Shown: positions 35,101 to 49,000, counted from the stretch's first letter. The stretch is 64,000 nucleotides of DNA from Prochilodus magdalenae (GCA_024036415.1 JAMWET010000727.1:727001-791000); one strand, 5' to 3'. Made by a program: numbers and translations. Notes: generated from the sequence alone by a model not told the origin.

Positions 35101-38100
35101 CTCTCATGCTCAGGGCTAGCATTCCCTTTACAGCTTGCTGGTTATATACATGTGTACCTGCTTTTGACTGTAGATTACCGGTAGAAGTGTTGGATGTTGC
35201 TAGATGGTTGCTAGAGTATTCCAAGTGGCTGTTAGGGGGTTGCAAGCGGTTTCTATGATAAAGGGTGTTGTTATTAGTCGCCTGTGTGTGTAATATATGT
35301 GTACACGAATGTTTGCACCCATTCAAAACATCATTTAACGACAACCTGAGTCAAAGCTGGTACACAAGGGCACTATTCTCGGCCAGGTTGAACATTCTGG
35401 AGCTGTCAGTGTTGATATCTCGAAAACTGTAAGATGAGTTAGCAGACAAAATTCTGCCAAAAGAAGAAGGAAAAGGAAAAGGAAAAGAAGAAGAACAATA
35501 GCGAACTTCTTTGCAATGCACAATCGCTCACAGCTGCTCATGAAAGAGCTGCTCAGATGTTTCTAAAATATGACGTTATTTCAGAGTGTCCTCACATGAA
35601 ATAGGACTTGAGTTTGCAATACAGGCTCAGATCAGAAACCATGCTGAAGGAGGCTGTACGTGAGGAATACTTACGAGTGTGGTTGACGTAGGTGTTAATC
35701 GGGCAAATCTGACATTGAAAACAGCATTCATGATTCTGATCTCGTTCCCTTACATATCCCTCCTTGCACTCAACAGAGCAGTTTCCAAAGGGGACCTAAT
35801 GAGGGCAAGAGGTCCAGTATCAACATTAATGGAGAAACGATGGCGTATTGTAAGGACACAGACAACGACCGAGGCTCACCCTTACAGAGCCGTCATCATC
35901 CCAGTGTATGAGGGAGTCGTTGATGGTGAAGGTGGTTTCCGGATATGTGTCGTATGAGCCGACCACTTCAATTAGTGGAGAGCTGCTTTCAGGCCGCCAC
36001 TGAACTACTGCAAAGCTGACAGGTGGGTCTCCATTGTCATCGTATTTTACTTGACGGCCGTTAAGAGAGAAGTTTGAATTCTTAAGTTCCCTCAGGAGCT
36101 ACAGAACATCAGACAGCATGGTTTAATGATTTGCGCCAACATGAGGCATACATCAAGACGATAACTGTTCTTTCCATCGAGTTGTACATACCATGTAGGG
36201 GTAAACCGTTATGTCCCTGTTGCATCCTTTGGAATCACACTGTAGAACGTTGTGTAATGCATATGCCATGCTATAGATGGCAGTATACACAGGAAAAGCA
36301 AACGTTGGCCTTTGCTTCAGAATGTCCTCCGATCTCAACATTGTGCAGTTAAGACAAATTTGATTACATGTCTTTCCCATTGCCTGAGAAGACTGGCCAT
36401 CACAGCCCCTACATTCCTCATCATCACCAACACATTCCAGCGTTTTCTGGAGGAACTGACCGAATCCAGGAAAATACGTCAATTTTTCTGTAATGCCAAA
36501 AATGTTCCCAATGTTTCTGATTCCGGGTTCTTGAAAAAATTTTTTAGTCATAGACCAACCTTCACCAGCAATCCAGACTTTGTCCCTGATGTTGTACTTT
36601 ATAGCAGCTCTGATTATGGCCTCTGCTATGGCTTCCGTAGAAAACACCACAATGACTCTTACTTGGAGCTTTTCAATTTTCTCAAGTGTTGCCCTGTAAT
36701 TAGACTCCAAGTGGAGCAGCTCTTGATAGGGCATGCAAATGCCATGTTCTCTTATGGCTTGGTAAAATAAATGCAGGCCATCCTGGCTGTATTCATTGTC
36801 GCTGCCAAGAAAGGCAACCCAGTTCCATCGAAACCATCTAATAATGCGAATTATTATATCGATCAGATCTTTGTTGCTAGGAACTGTTCTCACAAAAGAA
36901 GGGTACAATATCTTATTGCTTAAGTCAGAACTTGATGATCCGTAATTCACCTGTAAATGGAAAGAACGGGAAGAATTACATTTACAAACAAGTAAACCCT
37001 GTAATTTCGGAACGACTTTACAGTATTACTGCTGATTTACCATTGGAATAAGGTCCATCATGAATAATGGGGCAACAGCAATACTTGAAGTGCTTTCGTA
37101 AGGACCTGTCACTGCTATTACTTTCGGCTGGTAGCTGTTCAGAGTTTGGAGAACTGGGAACGATCCGTTCTGAGACATGAAACTGAAGACGGAGGGGAAA
37201 TTCTGCGTGTCTGAGCAATGGTCAAAGATTTCGTAGCCAAGTGATACGTTGGGCAAGAGGGTTGTGGAGTTGTTGATCTCCTCCACAGCAAACCTCATCA
37301 CCTGGAACATCTGATAAGATGATTCATCAAACTGATACCTGGAGAAAAGAGCAAGAACAGGAAAAAGTTGGGGGAAAGCCTGAAACCTCGGATCGTATGT
37401 TTCGGTAACACTTTATTTCGTTGCTGCCGCCACAAAACCTCCAAAACAGATTCTTCCTTCTCATGTAAAGGAGAGTGTCGGATTCTTAGAAGATAGGAAT
37501 AAGACTGTGATCATAAAGCATAGCTTTATTTCAAATTAAATCAGTAAATAAGTAGATAAATAAAGGGTGTTAGGGTTCCCACAGTTACGACATGCATAAA
37601 TGTAGACGCTTATGTTGTCACATGTAACTTGTGTTTAAGTTAATGTCTATTATATTTACCCCATTGTCCACTAATCCTAATCCTGGTCCCAGACCTAATC
37701 CCAGTTCTAATATTAACTCTAATTTAAACTTTTGCAGTTAATCTGTATGGGGCTATCCACTGTATATAAAGCACAACCAAATATTACCATTGTTAAAATA
37801 TTACCAGTGATCATGCAACACCAGCAGAAATCAGTTCTGAAAACCAATTTGGAGGTGTATGTCACTACTGAGATTTCAGTATCCACCTCCATCATTTCTG
37901 TCAGTACTATAGAGATGCACAGTAAACACACTAGAAGACAGTCATGGTAGATCACTTTTGGGTCAATTAATGGATTCTCAATTAACCGTCATTGTAAGTG
38001 AACTTTTTAAAAGAACCTTACACATAAGGTAAATGGGAAACACTTCGTTCGGACAACCCTCTATAGATGGTTGTCTTACATTCAGCCTTATTTTCCTTTG

Positions 38101-38507
38101 TAGGACTAATTATTTACTAGATTCATTATTTCACCCTCAACCTTAATCCCTACCTTTAACTTAAAACCCAAAACCTAACCCTAACCCTGGTACTATATAT
38201 TACATTTTTTAAACAATGTTGTTTAATAGCTTGACTTCTATGTTGGCCACTATGTCCGCTATTTCCCCGTGGATGTTAAGACGGTAGAAGCAAAAAAGAG
38301 AAAGCATTCTACTTACCTGTGGCACTCAAGACTCACTGGGTATGACTGGAGCTCTGGTTTTAAAACCCTGTGTAATGGGAAAAACCCACCCAACAGGTAG
38401 TCCCCCGGCAAGCTGAATTCAGATGCTGAGCAAGGGATTTGAAACCAGTTAGCTACATTCAGAAGAAACAGATAAAGGGCAAACCACTGCATGGTGCCAG
38501 CTGCCAA
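32174..38507 (-). CDS. tas1r2: type 1 taste receptor (T1R2-like), downstream tandem copy, complete
   Basis: Six exons on the minus strand: 38507-38317, 37338-37041, 36950-36192, 36098-35886, 35795-35675, 33108-32174. All GT-AG borders are in frame: 838 aa, the usual T1R length. The first in-frame ATG is used; MQWFALYLFLL from 38492 is an equally good start, and either gives a signal peptide. Venus flytrap domain covers exons 1-4 (AVEEINNSTTLLPNVSLGYE; VNYGSSSSDLSN). Exon 5 and the start of exon 6 hold the cysteine-rich linker (CCFQCQICPINTY, CIVC). Seven helices follow, with [20 protein letters not shown] and [14 protein letters not shown], which fit T1Rs rather than V2R/OlfC or CaSR. RFPEAYKSWMRYNGQW resembles T1R2. 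T1Rs heterodimerise with T1R3 for amino-acid or sugar taste (family knowledge). No defect seen; subtype less certain than family. Confidence 0.9.
33424..33672. mobile_element. MITE, family D copy 1, in intron 5 of the downstream T1R gene
   Basis: About 250 bp, with ends CTGTCCAAAGAAAAACATGT at the left and TACCTGTTTTTCTTTGGACA at the right, giving inverted ends of about 35 bp. The same ends and internal blocks (AAATGGCCCAAAG, TTCCATTGACTTCCATT) recur in copies at 43155-43398 and 58236-58497. No ORF. Confidence 0.75.
34386..34571. mobile_element. hAT-like MITE with 8-bp target duplication
   Basis: The left end CAGTATTTCTCAACTCTGGT is mirrored by the right end (ACCAGGGTTGAGCAACACCG). It is flanked by CTCTAGAG (34378-34385) and ATCTAGAG (34572-34579), an 8-bp duplication with one mismatch. 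CAG-type termini and 8-bp duplications fit the hAT superfamily. 186 bp, non-coding, inside T1R intron 5. Confidence 0.8.
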
Positions 38508-38819
38508 GTATTTTGCGATATAGTGATGTCTTGTGAAAGTCAGCTAAGCAGGGCAGGAGTAACGTCTGTATCCACTTTACATATGGCAATTTGATTAAAC
38601 CACCATATGCATCATTACATGTCATTTCCATAAGACAACCCGAGATACATTCCAACATCCGCCACAGGCTCCGCAGTTCAGAGAGAAACCCAAGAGGTGT
38701 GGCATGAAAAGACGAGCCTGGGCATGCAAGCCCCTCCCGTTAAAAGGTCAATTGTGTTGTTGTTGTTGTTGTTGTTTATTAGTTGAAATGTGTTTATGTG
38801 TTGTTTATTTACCCATGCC

Positions 38820-40370
38820 GTCATAACAAGGAGTGAGGAAGAGGTTTTGCATGAACTCGGAAGTGGTGCCTGAGCTGTGGCGGCTTTGGGAGAGACTAGT
38901 GCAACACAGCACCAGCAGTGGCCATGCCAGTCTTTGCCCCACCAGCTTTCTACGTTGGCTAAGAAAGAGGCTGCAGAGCTGAAAGTGAAGGAAAAGGAAG
39001 CAGCAGTAGTTACAGAGCAATAAAGCAGCCCCTGCGGAGCATCGGAAAGCCTGGTGAAGAAAACAAATATCCGCTGCTAGTTCTGCATGGACTCAAAGCT
39101 GCCACAAAGCACAACAGACTTGGGATGCCCTGGATCAGCTCGCTGGGTCTGCAGAGCAGATCTGGGCAGGGGGCACTCACTAAGGATGTCAAAGAAAAGA
39201 TGGGCAACAGGCTGTGACAGTTCATACTGATGGCCTTCTGACTTCGTAATGCACCAGCCATGTTTGAGTGGTTGATAGGCTGAGTGCTTGCCAGCATATC
39301 CAAGGATTGGTGTGTCGTTTTGATCTACGCACCCAACTTTGCACTTATAAGACTGGAGCAGGCTATGGGCTCCAAGAAATGGAGCCTCCATCAGCAGGGC
39401 ATGAGTTTCCTTTGGCACCTGGTGTGCAAGGCTGCAGTAGAAACAGATCCTGAGAAAATGTATGGTATGTGGCCATGGCCAAGGCCACAGAGAATTGGTC
39501 AGTACCAAAGCTTCCTGTGCTTGGCTCTGTACTAACAGCATTTTGTGCATGTGACTGCTTTGTTCCAATGGGATGAAAAGGCTAAGCACACACTTGCCCC
39601 TATGTCGGACGTTGGCGCTGCCATTACCAGGGCAATCTGAGTTTGTTGTGGGCGCTAGCGATAAAGGCTTCGACACTGTCCATTCACAAGAACAGGACCT
39701 TTCACTAGCATAACAACTGTGTGTTGAGGAGAGAGTTGAGTTGTTGTGCCAGAGTACCTCTTCAAACACAGCAACATCGATGCCCTGTCCCAGCGCTCAC
39801 GTGCTGTTGATGAATGCCAGTACTCTGTGCCCTTAAGGAGAAAGTGAAGGTAGGAGAAGCTATGAAATGTGAGATCTCCACTGAGCCCAGGAGGAGGCAC
39901 CAGAGCTCTCTAGGGAACGTGACAGAAGCTGGATTGGACAGATTTGACACAGCACAGGCCCACTGCTATGGAGTCAGTGCTCAGGAAGTGTTCCTGGCAG
40001 CTGCTGGGAACCTATGGAAGTGGTTACGGTAGAGGTTCTGCTGGCCAATTTGCTGTATGAATGTGGAGAAGCACAAATTTTGCTACAGGAAGTGGCTGGG
40101 GAAATAGACTGTTGTAGTCCATAGGCCCACATAACAGGACCCAGGGAAGCAGTCCCAAAAAAGAGCATCTCTTCCTTTGGCACTTGTGACGGCCCACATA
40201 CTCAAGCTTGGTACGCATGCGACATGCCACCCCCTGGCTCCTCAGAGATGTTGCTCGAGCTGTGTGAGTTACTGGGACAACTTACCATTAAAGGGGTGGC
40301 CATGTGGCTTCCGCCATGGCCTCTGTGGTTCACGAGGTGCAGCAGGCAAATATCGTTTGTACGTGTAATT
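38820..40370 (+). pseudogene. decayed Ty3/gypsy-like LTR-retrotransposon pol fragment
   Basis: Several frames on the plus strand carry fragments resembling gypsy polymerase. LRNAPAMFEWLIG near 39240 looks like the segment before the YLDD box, which is itself lost. FLWHLVCKAAVETDPEKM with WPWPRPQRIGQ (39410-39500) resembles the FLGHxVSxxGVxTDPEK motif of the reverse transcriptase/RNase H connection. FQWDEKAKHTL follows near 39565. Stops and frame changes break it throughout, and no LTRs could be delimited. The 230-codon minus ORF (39769-39077) is its antisense shadow. It lies between the two T1R genes. Confidence 0.6.
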
Positions 40371-40440
40371 AACCACGTATTAAAATGGCATTTGCTGTGT
40401 GTTGTTTAATTGGTGTTTATATGCTGGTTATATTTTATTT

Positions 40441-40656
40441 TGTCATTTATGGCATTTAGCTGACACTCTTATCCAGAGCGACTTACAAGGTTAATCATAT
40501 TACAGGTAGGCCAATGCAGTGTTAGGAGTCTTGCCCAAGGACTCTTATTGGTGTAGCACAGCATAGTCACCCAGACTGGGATTCGAACCCCAGTCTCCCA
40601 CATGTGGTGGTGGCTCTCTGGCGGGCAGTGGTGTTATCCACTGAGCTACACCAACC
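40441..40656 (-). mobile_element. tRNA-derived SINE, copy 2
   Basis: On the minus strand it starts GGTTGGTGTAGCTCAGTGGA (box A) and has a canonical box B, GGGGTTCGAATCCC (near 40590). The tail CTTGTAAGTCGCTCTGGATA then AGAGTGTCAGCTAAATGCC is at its plus-strand left end. It is the best preserved of the three copies. Confidence 0.9.
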
Positions 40657-40659
40657 TGT

Positions 40660-42160
40660 TGTGGGCTTAACTTCTAGAACCCCAGTGTAATTCAACAATT
40701 GTTTTGCTAATTTGATCAATTGCAATTACAGAGGCAGTCACACATGTCATATGTTATGTTCAGGACACCTTGGGCTACTCAGTAATGCCATTATTTGGCA
40801 TGTAAATGCTAACTGAATTTTGGCCACACATTTGTCTAATTTTGTTTAGCACAAGGCAACCGTTTTTTAGTAATGACTTCCTGTCCTATTGGATTCATGC
40901 TATGGGCTGTAACAGTAATAAACAGCATATATTTTACAGGCTATGTTTTACTTTTAAATGTTTAAAGTGTAACGTGAGTTTTCATTTTATTATAATTGTC
41001 TATCATATTTATTTCATCTATTTCTTACAGCATGTATTAGTGCTTATTCTAAATAAAATATATTCAATTAAAGATTGCCAGTACATGTGGATTGGAACAC
41101 AACTGTCATGTTACCCCACCCTTCCAGCTTTTTACCTGTAAATGTCTGATTCCTAAACTTGCAGAAGATTCTTTAAGACATGAGGAGAAGCTCCAAACTG
41201 AACACGGGTAGTGGGGGCATTTGAGTAGTGTTTATCTGAACTAGGCTAATGACTGATTCTCCTGCAGCTGCATGAAATTGCTCTGGACACCGGGAGTGGG
41301 TCCTAATGATTGCTCGGATATGTATTACTATTCCTTTAATAATTTGATTTCCATACGCAGGCTGTAACAGAGAGCTTACTGGTGTTTTGGGCTGTTTGTA
41401 GAGCTGGATTACTGGCTGATACTTGGTCATAGCTGGATTATCTCACTCTAGGTAGTGAAGGTAGGGTCTGCTGAGTGTTCTGTATTTGTAGAAAATGCGA
41501 GCTCAAAGCAGAGAGCTAATATTAGAAATCCAAGTGATTTTCAGAGCCGGATTACTTACTGGTGCTGATGTCACAGCTCAGTGATGTTGGCCGATGAGGG
41601 CAGGGTCTGTTTAGTGTTCTGATAAGTGTATGTCTGTAGTGTAAGCTGTTCTGAAGTTCTGAAGATTAGGTCTGCATGATGTCCGCTTCGGGTTCAAGAA
41701 GGTAATTAGTGTGGTTCCAGTGTTACCGTGAGTGTGTGATGTAGGGTTGTTGGTGACCTCCCTTACTGTTTTACCATTTGAGCAAGTGGCTTTTTTAATT
41801 AAGCTTCTCCAGAAGCATAGTAATGGTATTCTCTGTGCCAGCACTGCGATCTAATACTGTATACTCTGGATGATCTTCATAATTACAAGAATAAAAAAAA
41901 GTCTGTTTAAGCAAGTAATTTAATAATTCATAGATTTACTACTAAAGGTGGAATTCTACAGCCTATTAAAAATGCAATAAATGGGTCATAATAAAAATGT
42001 ATACTAGATGTAGACATCAACCCAAGTTTCCCTCTCAGTGGTGTACACAATGGCAGGGGTATCAGGGATTAAGAAGGATTGTGAGAATCTGCTTACTGTT
42101 ATTGTCGCAAAGTGCCAACAACAACAGAATTCACCGAATATAGAGTGAGGTTTGCATATA
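40660..42160. other. intergenic sequence between the tandem T1R genes
   Basis: AT-rich at 40800-41100, then ordinary unique sequence. No gene, RNA or clear repeat was recognised. Confidence 0.5.
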
Positions 42161-42161
42161 G

Positions 42162-45100
42162 CTACATTCGGCTAATGGTCTGGGTGTAAGTCTGAATCTT
42201 TGTCTGGAAGTACGCCTGAGTGTTCTTGTTGGGTTGAAAAATAATGATGTAGGTCCTCGGGATGAAGAAGCTGATAATGATTCCATATGCACTGGACAGC
42301 TGGGCCGCTGCGTTAAGAAGCTGTACGTAGACTCCCCTGGACACGATGTAAGCCGTGAAATAGGCAATCCAGCCCAGGTAGAACAAAACCAGGCTAAATG
42401 TGATGGACTTTGCTTCATTGTAATTCTTGGGAAGGTCTTTTCCCATGTAGGAGAAACAAAAACAGACCACACTGAGAAACCACAGAAAAAACCAAGCAAA
42501 GATGGACATGACCAGTGTCCCTATATCACAAGTAAGAACAGTTTGATCTTTGAAGGACACGTCGTCAACATAAGGTTTAGGTCTACCGAACTGGAGCCAC
42601 ATTCCGCATGCAATGAGGTGCAGAACTGTGTAGACAGCAAGGCAAAGCCACTGGCCGTTGTACTTCACCCACCACCCGTATGCCTTCGGGAACTTGGCAG
42701 CCATTTTGAAGACGGATACAATTTGAAAGGAGCGAACAGCCATACAAGAAAGACACACAGTGAAGAAAAAGATAAAGAAGATATTTCTCATCACACAGTC
42801 GACAGGCCGAGGGACTCCAAAATAAAAGAACACTCCGACGTTGGACAAAATCAAACAGGCTAACATGAGGAAACACATGCTGCCCCCCGCGGACTTCACT
42901 ACCGGAGTGTTGTAGTTGAATGCAAAAAGGATGGAGATTGTAAGGGAAAGAAGCATGAAGGATGCGGCGCAAATCAGGAAAAGTATAGACAGCGAGTCTG
43001 TGTACTGAAGATAAATGATGGAGCGCCTAGTACAGTACGTGCTCCCCTCGTCTGACCATTCACCCTCCTGACAGGAAGCGCAGGTATCGAAGTCCACTGA
43101 AACAAAACGGCCAAAAACAAATTCATGGTTAGGTAACACTGGTGTGAAAAGGTCCTGGCAGGTAACAAGTATCTCCAAAATGGTAACTTTACAGGAGAGG
43201 CCAAAACCAAGTCAAGCCTTTTACCATAAGTCACTGTACTGAGTGAATATGCATCCTAGTAAATCTGCACTAGTTCTGCTGGTCCGTTCATCAGGACATT
43301 TTGGCTAGACGTAAAGGGCAGTTGCTGTGCTCAAATGATCCAGGAAGATTGAAAAACAAAGATATGGATGTGTGTTTCATTTGGACTGTGACGGTATAGT
43401 ACTTAAGATTATAGCTCCCTATTCACCAACACAAACAATAAATGTCCTACGACATTTTTGTGACGTGTTAACTTGTTGGCACCTTTGTGATTTTGAGTGA
43501 GAGTAGATTCTGGTAGATTTTTACCAGAACATTGGCCCTCATAGGAAAATATATTTCCTTGACTTTTGTGTCTCTACACTTAATAGAATGTACAAAATGC
43601 TGTTACTATGGTGGAACCACAAAGACCCGTGTTCGAGTTAGGGAACACCGTGACTTACATTGATTCTATGCACCTTGTCTCCATTAACAATGTTAAAGTA
43701 CATATCGAATCCCTGTTCCCCTTGAAAAGTGAGTGCAGAGTGATACAGTGTGAGCTCAAAGCTGATTTAAGGTGGCATGGACACTAAAGACCATGCTGTA
43801 CCTTTATGAGTGCATTTAGGCTGTTTGTACTTGGGGAACTAAAACTGACCAGGATGGCGACTTTTTTTCTGGAACTATATATATATTATATTATACTCTA
43901 TTCACAAATAAATCATTTTCTTCTGAATTCGTCACGCCTATAAATGAATGTCATGTCACACTTGCCTTCACTTGGCTTAATTGTGGTGTATTGGCCTTTC
44001 CACAGCTGAGACTGACTGACCATCTAAAGGTTCTACCATTTCCTGCCTTCTGCCCACTGAGCACCGGGATGGGCTCCAGCACCCCTTGTGACCCCAGAGA
44101 ATACGCGGTTCAATAATGAATGTGTTGTGATTAAGTGATTGGTTACTCTAACTATTCAGAAGGAGTTTATTACTTTATTATTGATTATTAAACTGTTCTA
44201 TATTGTGTTATGTTAATTATGCATGCCAGTTGTTGTGTGATTATTAACCGGATTGGTTATGGATTGGATTGGTTAAACGCCTGCTCCCACACATGGCACT
44301 GAAATTCAAGTCCTCTACAGGAACACAGAGACAAGGTTAAAGTGACTGTTGTGGACATTCTTAGGTTGAATATGAAGGTTCTTCGTTGACTTCACTAATC
44401 ACACTGTGTTTACTATCATATCTTTGCCATGTAACCATTAATCAGCAATTAGAAACATTGTGTGTCTATTTACATAGAACATAAATTAAGGTATAACTGA
44501 CCTGGAGCGATACTCTTAGCTCACAGCTAACTCACCTGTCTATGTAATAAGCTTTAGCCTGCTGATTTCTATTCTGGCCTGTAATCTTTTAGCCAGTGGG
44601 GAAACATCAGGACGTTTAGGACCTCTAGAGATGTAGTAATGATTTCTGTGACTACTGCCTGTAATGTTTAGCTCATCAGAATCCTCATGTCTGTTAAACT
44701 CTGTATTATACTACTCCTTTTTCTTTGGAGACTAAATCATTCAGGACCAGGGCTTCTGGTATTCCTGTAGGCACAAGACAAGGAACCACTCACCACTGGT
44801 TCCCAAGCATGCCCTAACAGATGAACCCTAAGATCATTAGGAACAGGCAGAGGAATAAACCAAACAGTTGTGGTTTCTAGTGGGTTGAATCCATCCAACA
44901 AACTGGCACCCTGAGACTCCCAGAAGTTCTAGATATGTCACCAACAAGTGAATTTCATTCAGATGTTAGAAATGGAACACATGAAGATAATATTAGCTAG
45001 GTAGCAATCATCTAGTTAGCATCTGCTTTGCTCTTGTTTTTTCATTTACATTTCTGGCATTTAGCTGACGCTCTTGTCCAGAGCAACTTACAAGGTTAAT

Positions 45101-45959
45101 CATATTACAGGTAGGTCCGTGTAGTGTTAGGAGTCTTGCCCAAGGACTCTTATTTTTGTAGCACAGCATAGTCACCCAGACCAGGATTCGAACTCCAGTC
45201 TCCCATATGTGGTGCTGGCTCCCTGGCAGGTAGCAATGTTATCCACTAAGCTGCACCAACCACACACTTCACATAGCACATTTTCACACTTCGATAGTAC
45301 AAAAGTTCAGGAACAAGAAATCAGGTTAAATAGGGCTACAGAAGTCCATGTATGAGCCCCCATACTTGTGTCCACCTTGCCTCAAGAGCTTTCTTGGGAT
45401 ATGGTTACCCAGTAACACAGTACATTACATGTTGGGTAACTAACATGAACTAATGCATTATTTAACATAAGGTAATATAATACCAGTGGTTATAATAAAC
45501 ATAATAAACTAATATTAAACTAATATAAAGTAAACATGTGTCTTAAACAACCATAGGTTAAGTAAGTCAGTTATTACCATTAGTTAACCTCGTTTATGTA
45601 TTACTTCATGTTAACTAATGCATTACTGCATGTTAGTTAGTGAGTACATAATGTAAAGTGTTAGTGGTCACCTGCCTATAGTGATAGTGCTGGAATGCTG
45701 ACTGTGTTTATGTGAATCCTGCTTGGTTGCTGTTGGTTGTATCATGGAGGAAGTGCTGGAATATGTCAGATGATGGCTGCTCTGCATGACTGTGTAATGA
45801 TGTTTTAGATCATTAGCATGTTTAGAAGTTTTAGCTACAAGGTTGTATGTGTGTGCTTTGAGTTTGGAGTGGGGTGGTCTGCCTCATGTAAAGTCCCACA
45901 CCGGCACTGCCGTGTGATAAGAACTCCAGATAGAAATGATTTACAACTCCTGGACACTC

Positions 45960-46023
<64 letters not shown>

Positions 46024-46032
46024 CCTACCTAC

Positions 46033-46085
<53 letters not shown>

Positions 46086-49000
46086 CATCCATCCATCCAT
46101 CCATCCATCCATCTCTCTGTCTGTCTATCTTAAACATTCTGAGAATATGGGTAGAAGAAAGCCCTCTAATCATATTCTGTCATCTCGGGTCTCAGTAACA
46201 TCCGTAAAACATTTTCTGAATGTTGCGCTGAGAATGAGTTCCTCATTTGTTATCATGTAACGTGATCTGACAACATCCTAAAAGCATCCTCTGAATGTGT
46301 CAGTTAAAACGCTCTGTCTTAGCTAACATGGAACCCTATAGGAACATTATCTGATATTATAAACATCTATAATCATCGTAGTTAATGTTAGCCATAGTTC
46401 TGGGAATGTGTCCTGCTATATATAAAAGCTTACCCATATATTTAAATAGCTTACCTGAGACATTAACATAAGTGTTGGCCGGGCATTTCTCACACTGAAA
46501 ACAGCACTGGTGTACTGAATTCTGCACTCTCTCAAATCCTGACTCACATTCCTCGGAACAGTTAGAAAACGGCACCTTTGGAACACGGAGAACACAGGAA
46601 TATACATAGATATACATAGAGATATAGAGATATAGAGATATTAGACTTCCTTTCAGCCAAAAAAATCTATCAAAATCAATCAAAAACCTTCTACGCAACA
46701 ATATCCGTTCACGTCTTCACATAAATCAAGGTAATCGTAAAAATATGAACATAACTTACTGTGCCATTATCATACCAGACAACCAGGTCATTGTGCATAG
46801 TAAACCGTACAGTTGGATATGCTTCATATGTGCCAACAATCTGAAATGGGGGCACTTTCTTAGGTCTCCAGAGCACCACTGAAAAGCTGGCTGGTGGATC
46901 TCCATTTTCATCATATCGAATTTGCCGGTTTAGCAATGAGAAGTTTGCCTTTAGCATGTGCTGTAGAAGCTTGAATGAAAAGAGAAACATTGTAAAAAAG
47001 ATTTTGAGTTATTTTTGCTTCGGCTTTTCTTTACAAACAACAGAATTAAAGACACTGTGGTGAATATAACAGGTTAGAGGAGGACAGGGCCACAAGTGGA
47101 ATTAATAATTCCATAATTCCAATAATAATAATTTACCCTAATGGATTTGAACTGCAACAGACTCAGGGGCTAGTTCAGTTTAATCAACGTAATTGATTAT
47201 TTTGTAATTACATTTATTACATTTTGTATTTAGGTTATAAAATGTAGATTTGCAAAATGTATAGTAGGTATATCATGCATACTAAACAACATAGAATGAT
47301 TATATTATAAATAAGAGAATAATATATTTCCATGTTGTCTAATATGCATTAAAATAAATATAACTAAAATAAATATAACTTATAATAAAGGAAGATGTCA
47401 AACTGCACATTTGTTAATAAAAGAGCAAATATCAGCATATTAAACTCAAACGTATTTTGTTTACATGATATTTGAAGTATGTGAAGTTCTGGTGAACCTT
47501 GAAGTAGCTCCAAAAAATGAAATCACATGATGGAACATCTGCTTGTTTGTTGCAACACCCTGTCATGTGGAAGCTGCATTTTGTGCTATATTCCAGCCAC
47601 TAAAGCAGGAATCAAATAATGTACAGATACAGAAAACTCCTGGACAAGTCACGTTTTTGTTGAGTTTAAAATAAGCCATAACTTTTGCACAGACCACAAT
47701 TTATTTTTCCCCATAGGTTACATTCATCAACTCATCAGCAGTTATGCAGCCGTGTCCTCTCTGTAAAGGATGTGCGCCAATACTTTTGCACATGACTGCA
47801 GTTGTACATTCTGTCACTCATGCTGTTTGATATCTTGAGAAATGTCACCCAGTCAACATTCACAGCCCATATTTCCAAACAATAACACGCATTAGCTGCA
47901 CAGTTTTCTCCAACCCTTCGTAAATAAGCCGTGTTACTTTACCCCACCTCAGGCCGTGCCCCTCTCTCCCCATCAGAAGGCTATACATAGAGTTTATTTT
48001 AGGCTGCAGCCCTCAGGGGCTTCTAGTACAGTGCCGTCCCACTGCTCCCACTTCTTCCATCTTTAACAACCCCCAGATTAGCCTGATGGTGATATTTACA
48101 GAGAGTGATGTATCTATGTATAGAATGATGTTATTCTCACCTGCATACTGCAAATATATATTTATATTCCATATATATATTCATTTATTTATTTATTTTT
48201 AATAAATAATTTTATTTTTGTACTAATATACAGTATATTAGTACAAGCATGATTCTATTTAATAAAAACTACAGATATTAATTATTTCAGCTCTGAGAAA
48301 TCATAAGGACTAGCTAGTATAGTCCAAGTTTGACTGATTTCTAGCAGCAAGAAGTAAGAGTGGGTAACACGCATTCATAACACATTCATAATACCTTACA
48401 TAAATCGTTTATTAGTAATTCATGAATGTTTAAATCAAAATTGATAAAGTGGACATGTTTTACATGATATTAATATGGAGTACTGTGTCATTTTACTGAG
48501 AGACATTTTTCAACATAAAAGTCCTCATGTATTATTTTAACAAATTGTTTTATTTCTACACAGACAAAATAAAAATGACCTGGATTCAGCCCCTTTGTAC
48601 AGGAAGGGGTATTTCAACAGTCAATACGCTGTTAAGGAAACTGATATTAAGCTTATTAAGTTAATCACAATTATAAATGCCTTTATTAATACCATTATTT
48701 CTCCAGTACAATAAGTGAGGAAGAATATTACTAAAACTAAAACCTCTAAGAACAAGCATTTAATTCCCAAAACATTTAAACTCAGGATGAGTAAAGTTTT
48801 CCCAAGATGTGTATGAGTCTTTTCAATGAAGCTTCCGGCACAATACAAATTTAAAGATGACGAAGTGTAGAAAGTAGAAAGAATAACAAACAGCAAAATA
48901 CATAAGGGTCTAGGCAAAAATGTACCAAAGCACTTTCTGTCCAAAGGGCAGATTTTTATTTCACCTGTCCAAAAACAAAAAATGGTACTGAAAATGAAAT

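Noticed and set aside
38160..38195. Telomere-like CCTAACCCTAACCC near T1R exon 1
   Set aside because: Only about two full units, imperfectly extended; too short to call an interstitial telomeric array.
39077..39769. 230-codon minus-strand ORF as a gene between the receptors
   Set aside because: The plus strand across it carries gypsy-type polymerase motifs, so it is the antisense shadow of a retrotransposon relic.
42234..42863. 209-codon plus-strand ORF opposite T1R exon 6
   Set aside because: It is an antisense shadow of the seven-helix exon, with no start context or domain.
45818..46198. 126-codon ORF rich in IYLS
   Set aside because: Microsatellite (TATC)n translation inside T1R intron 5.
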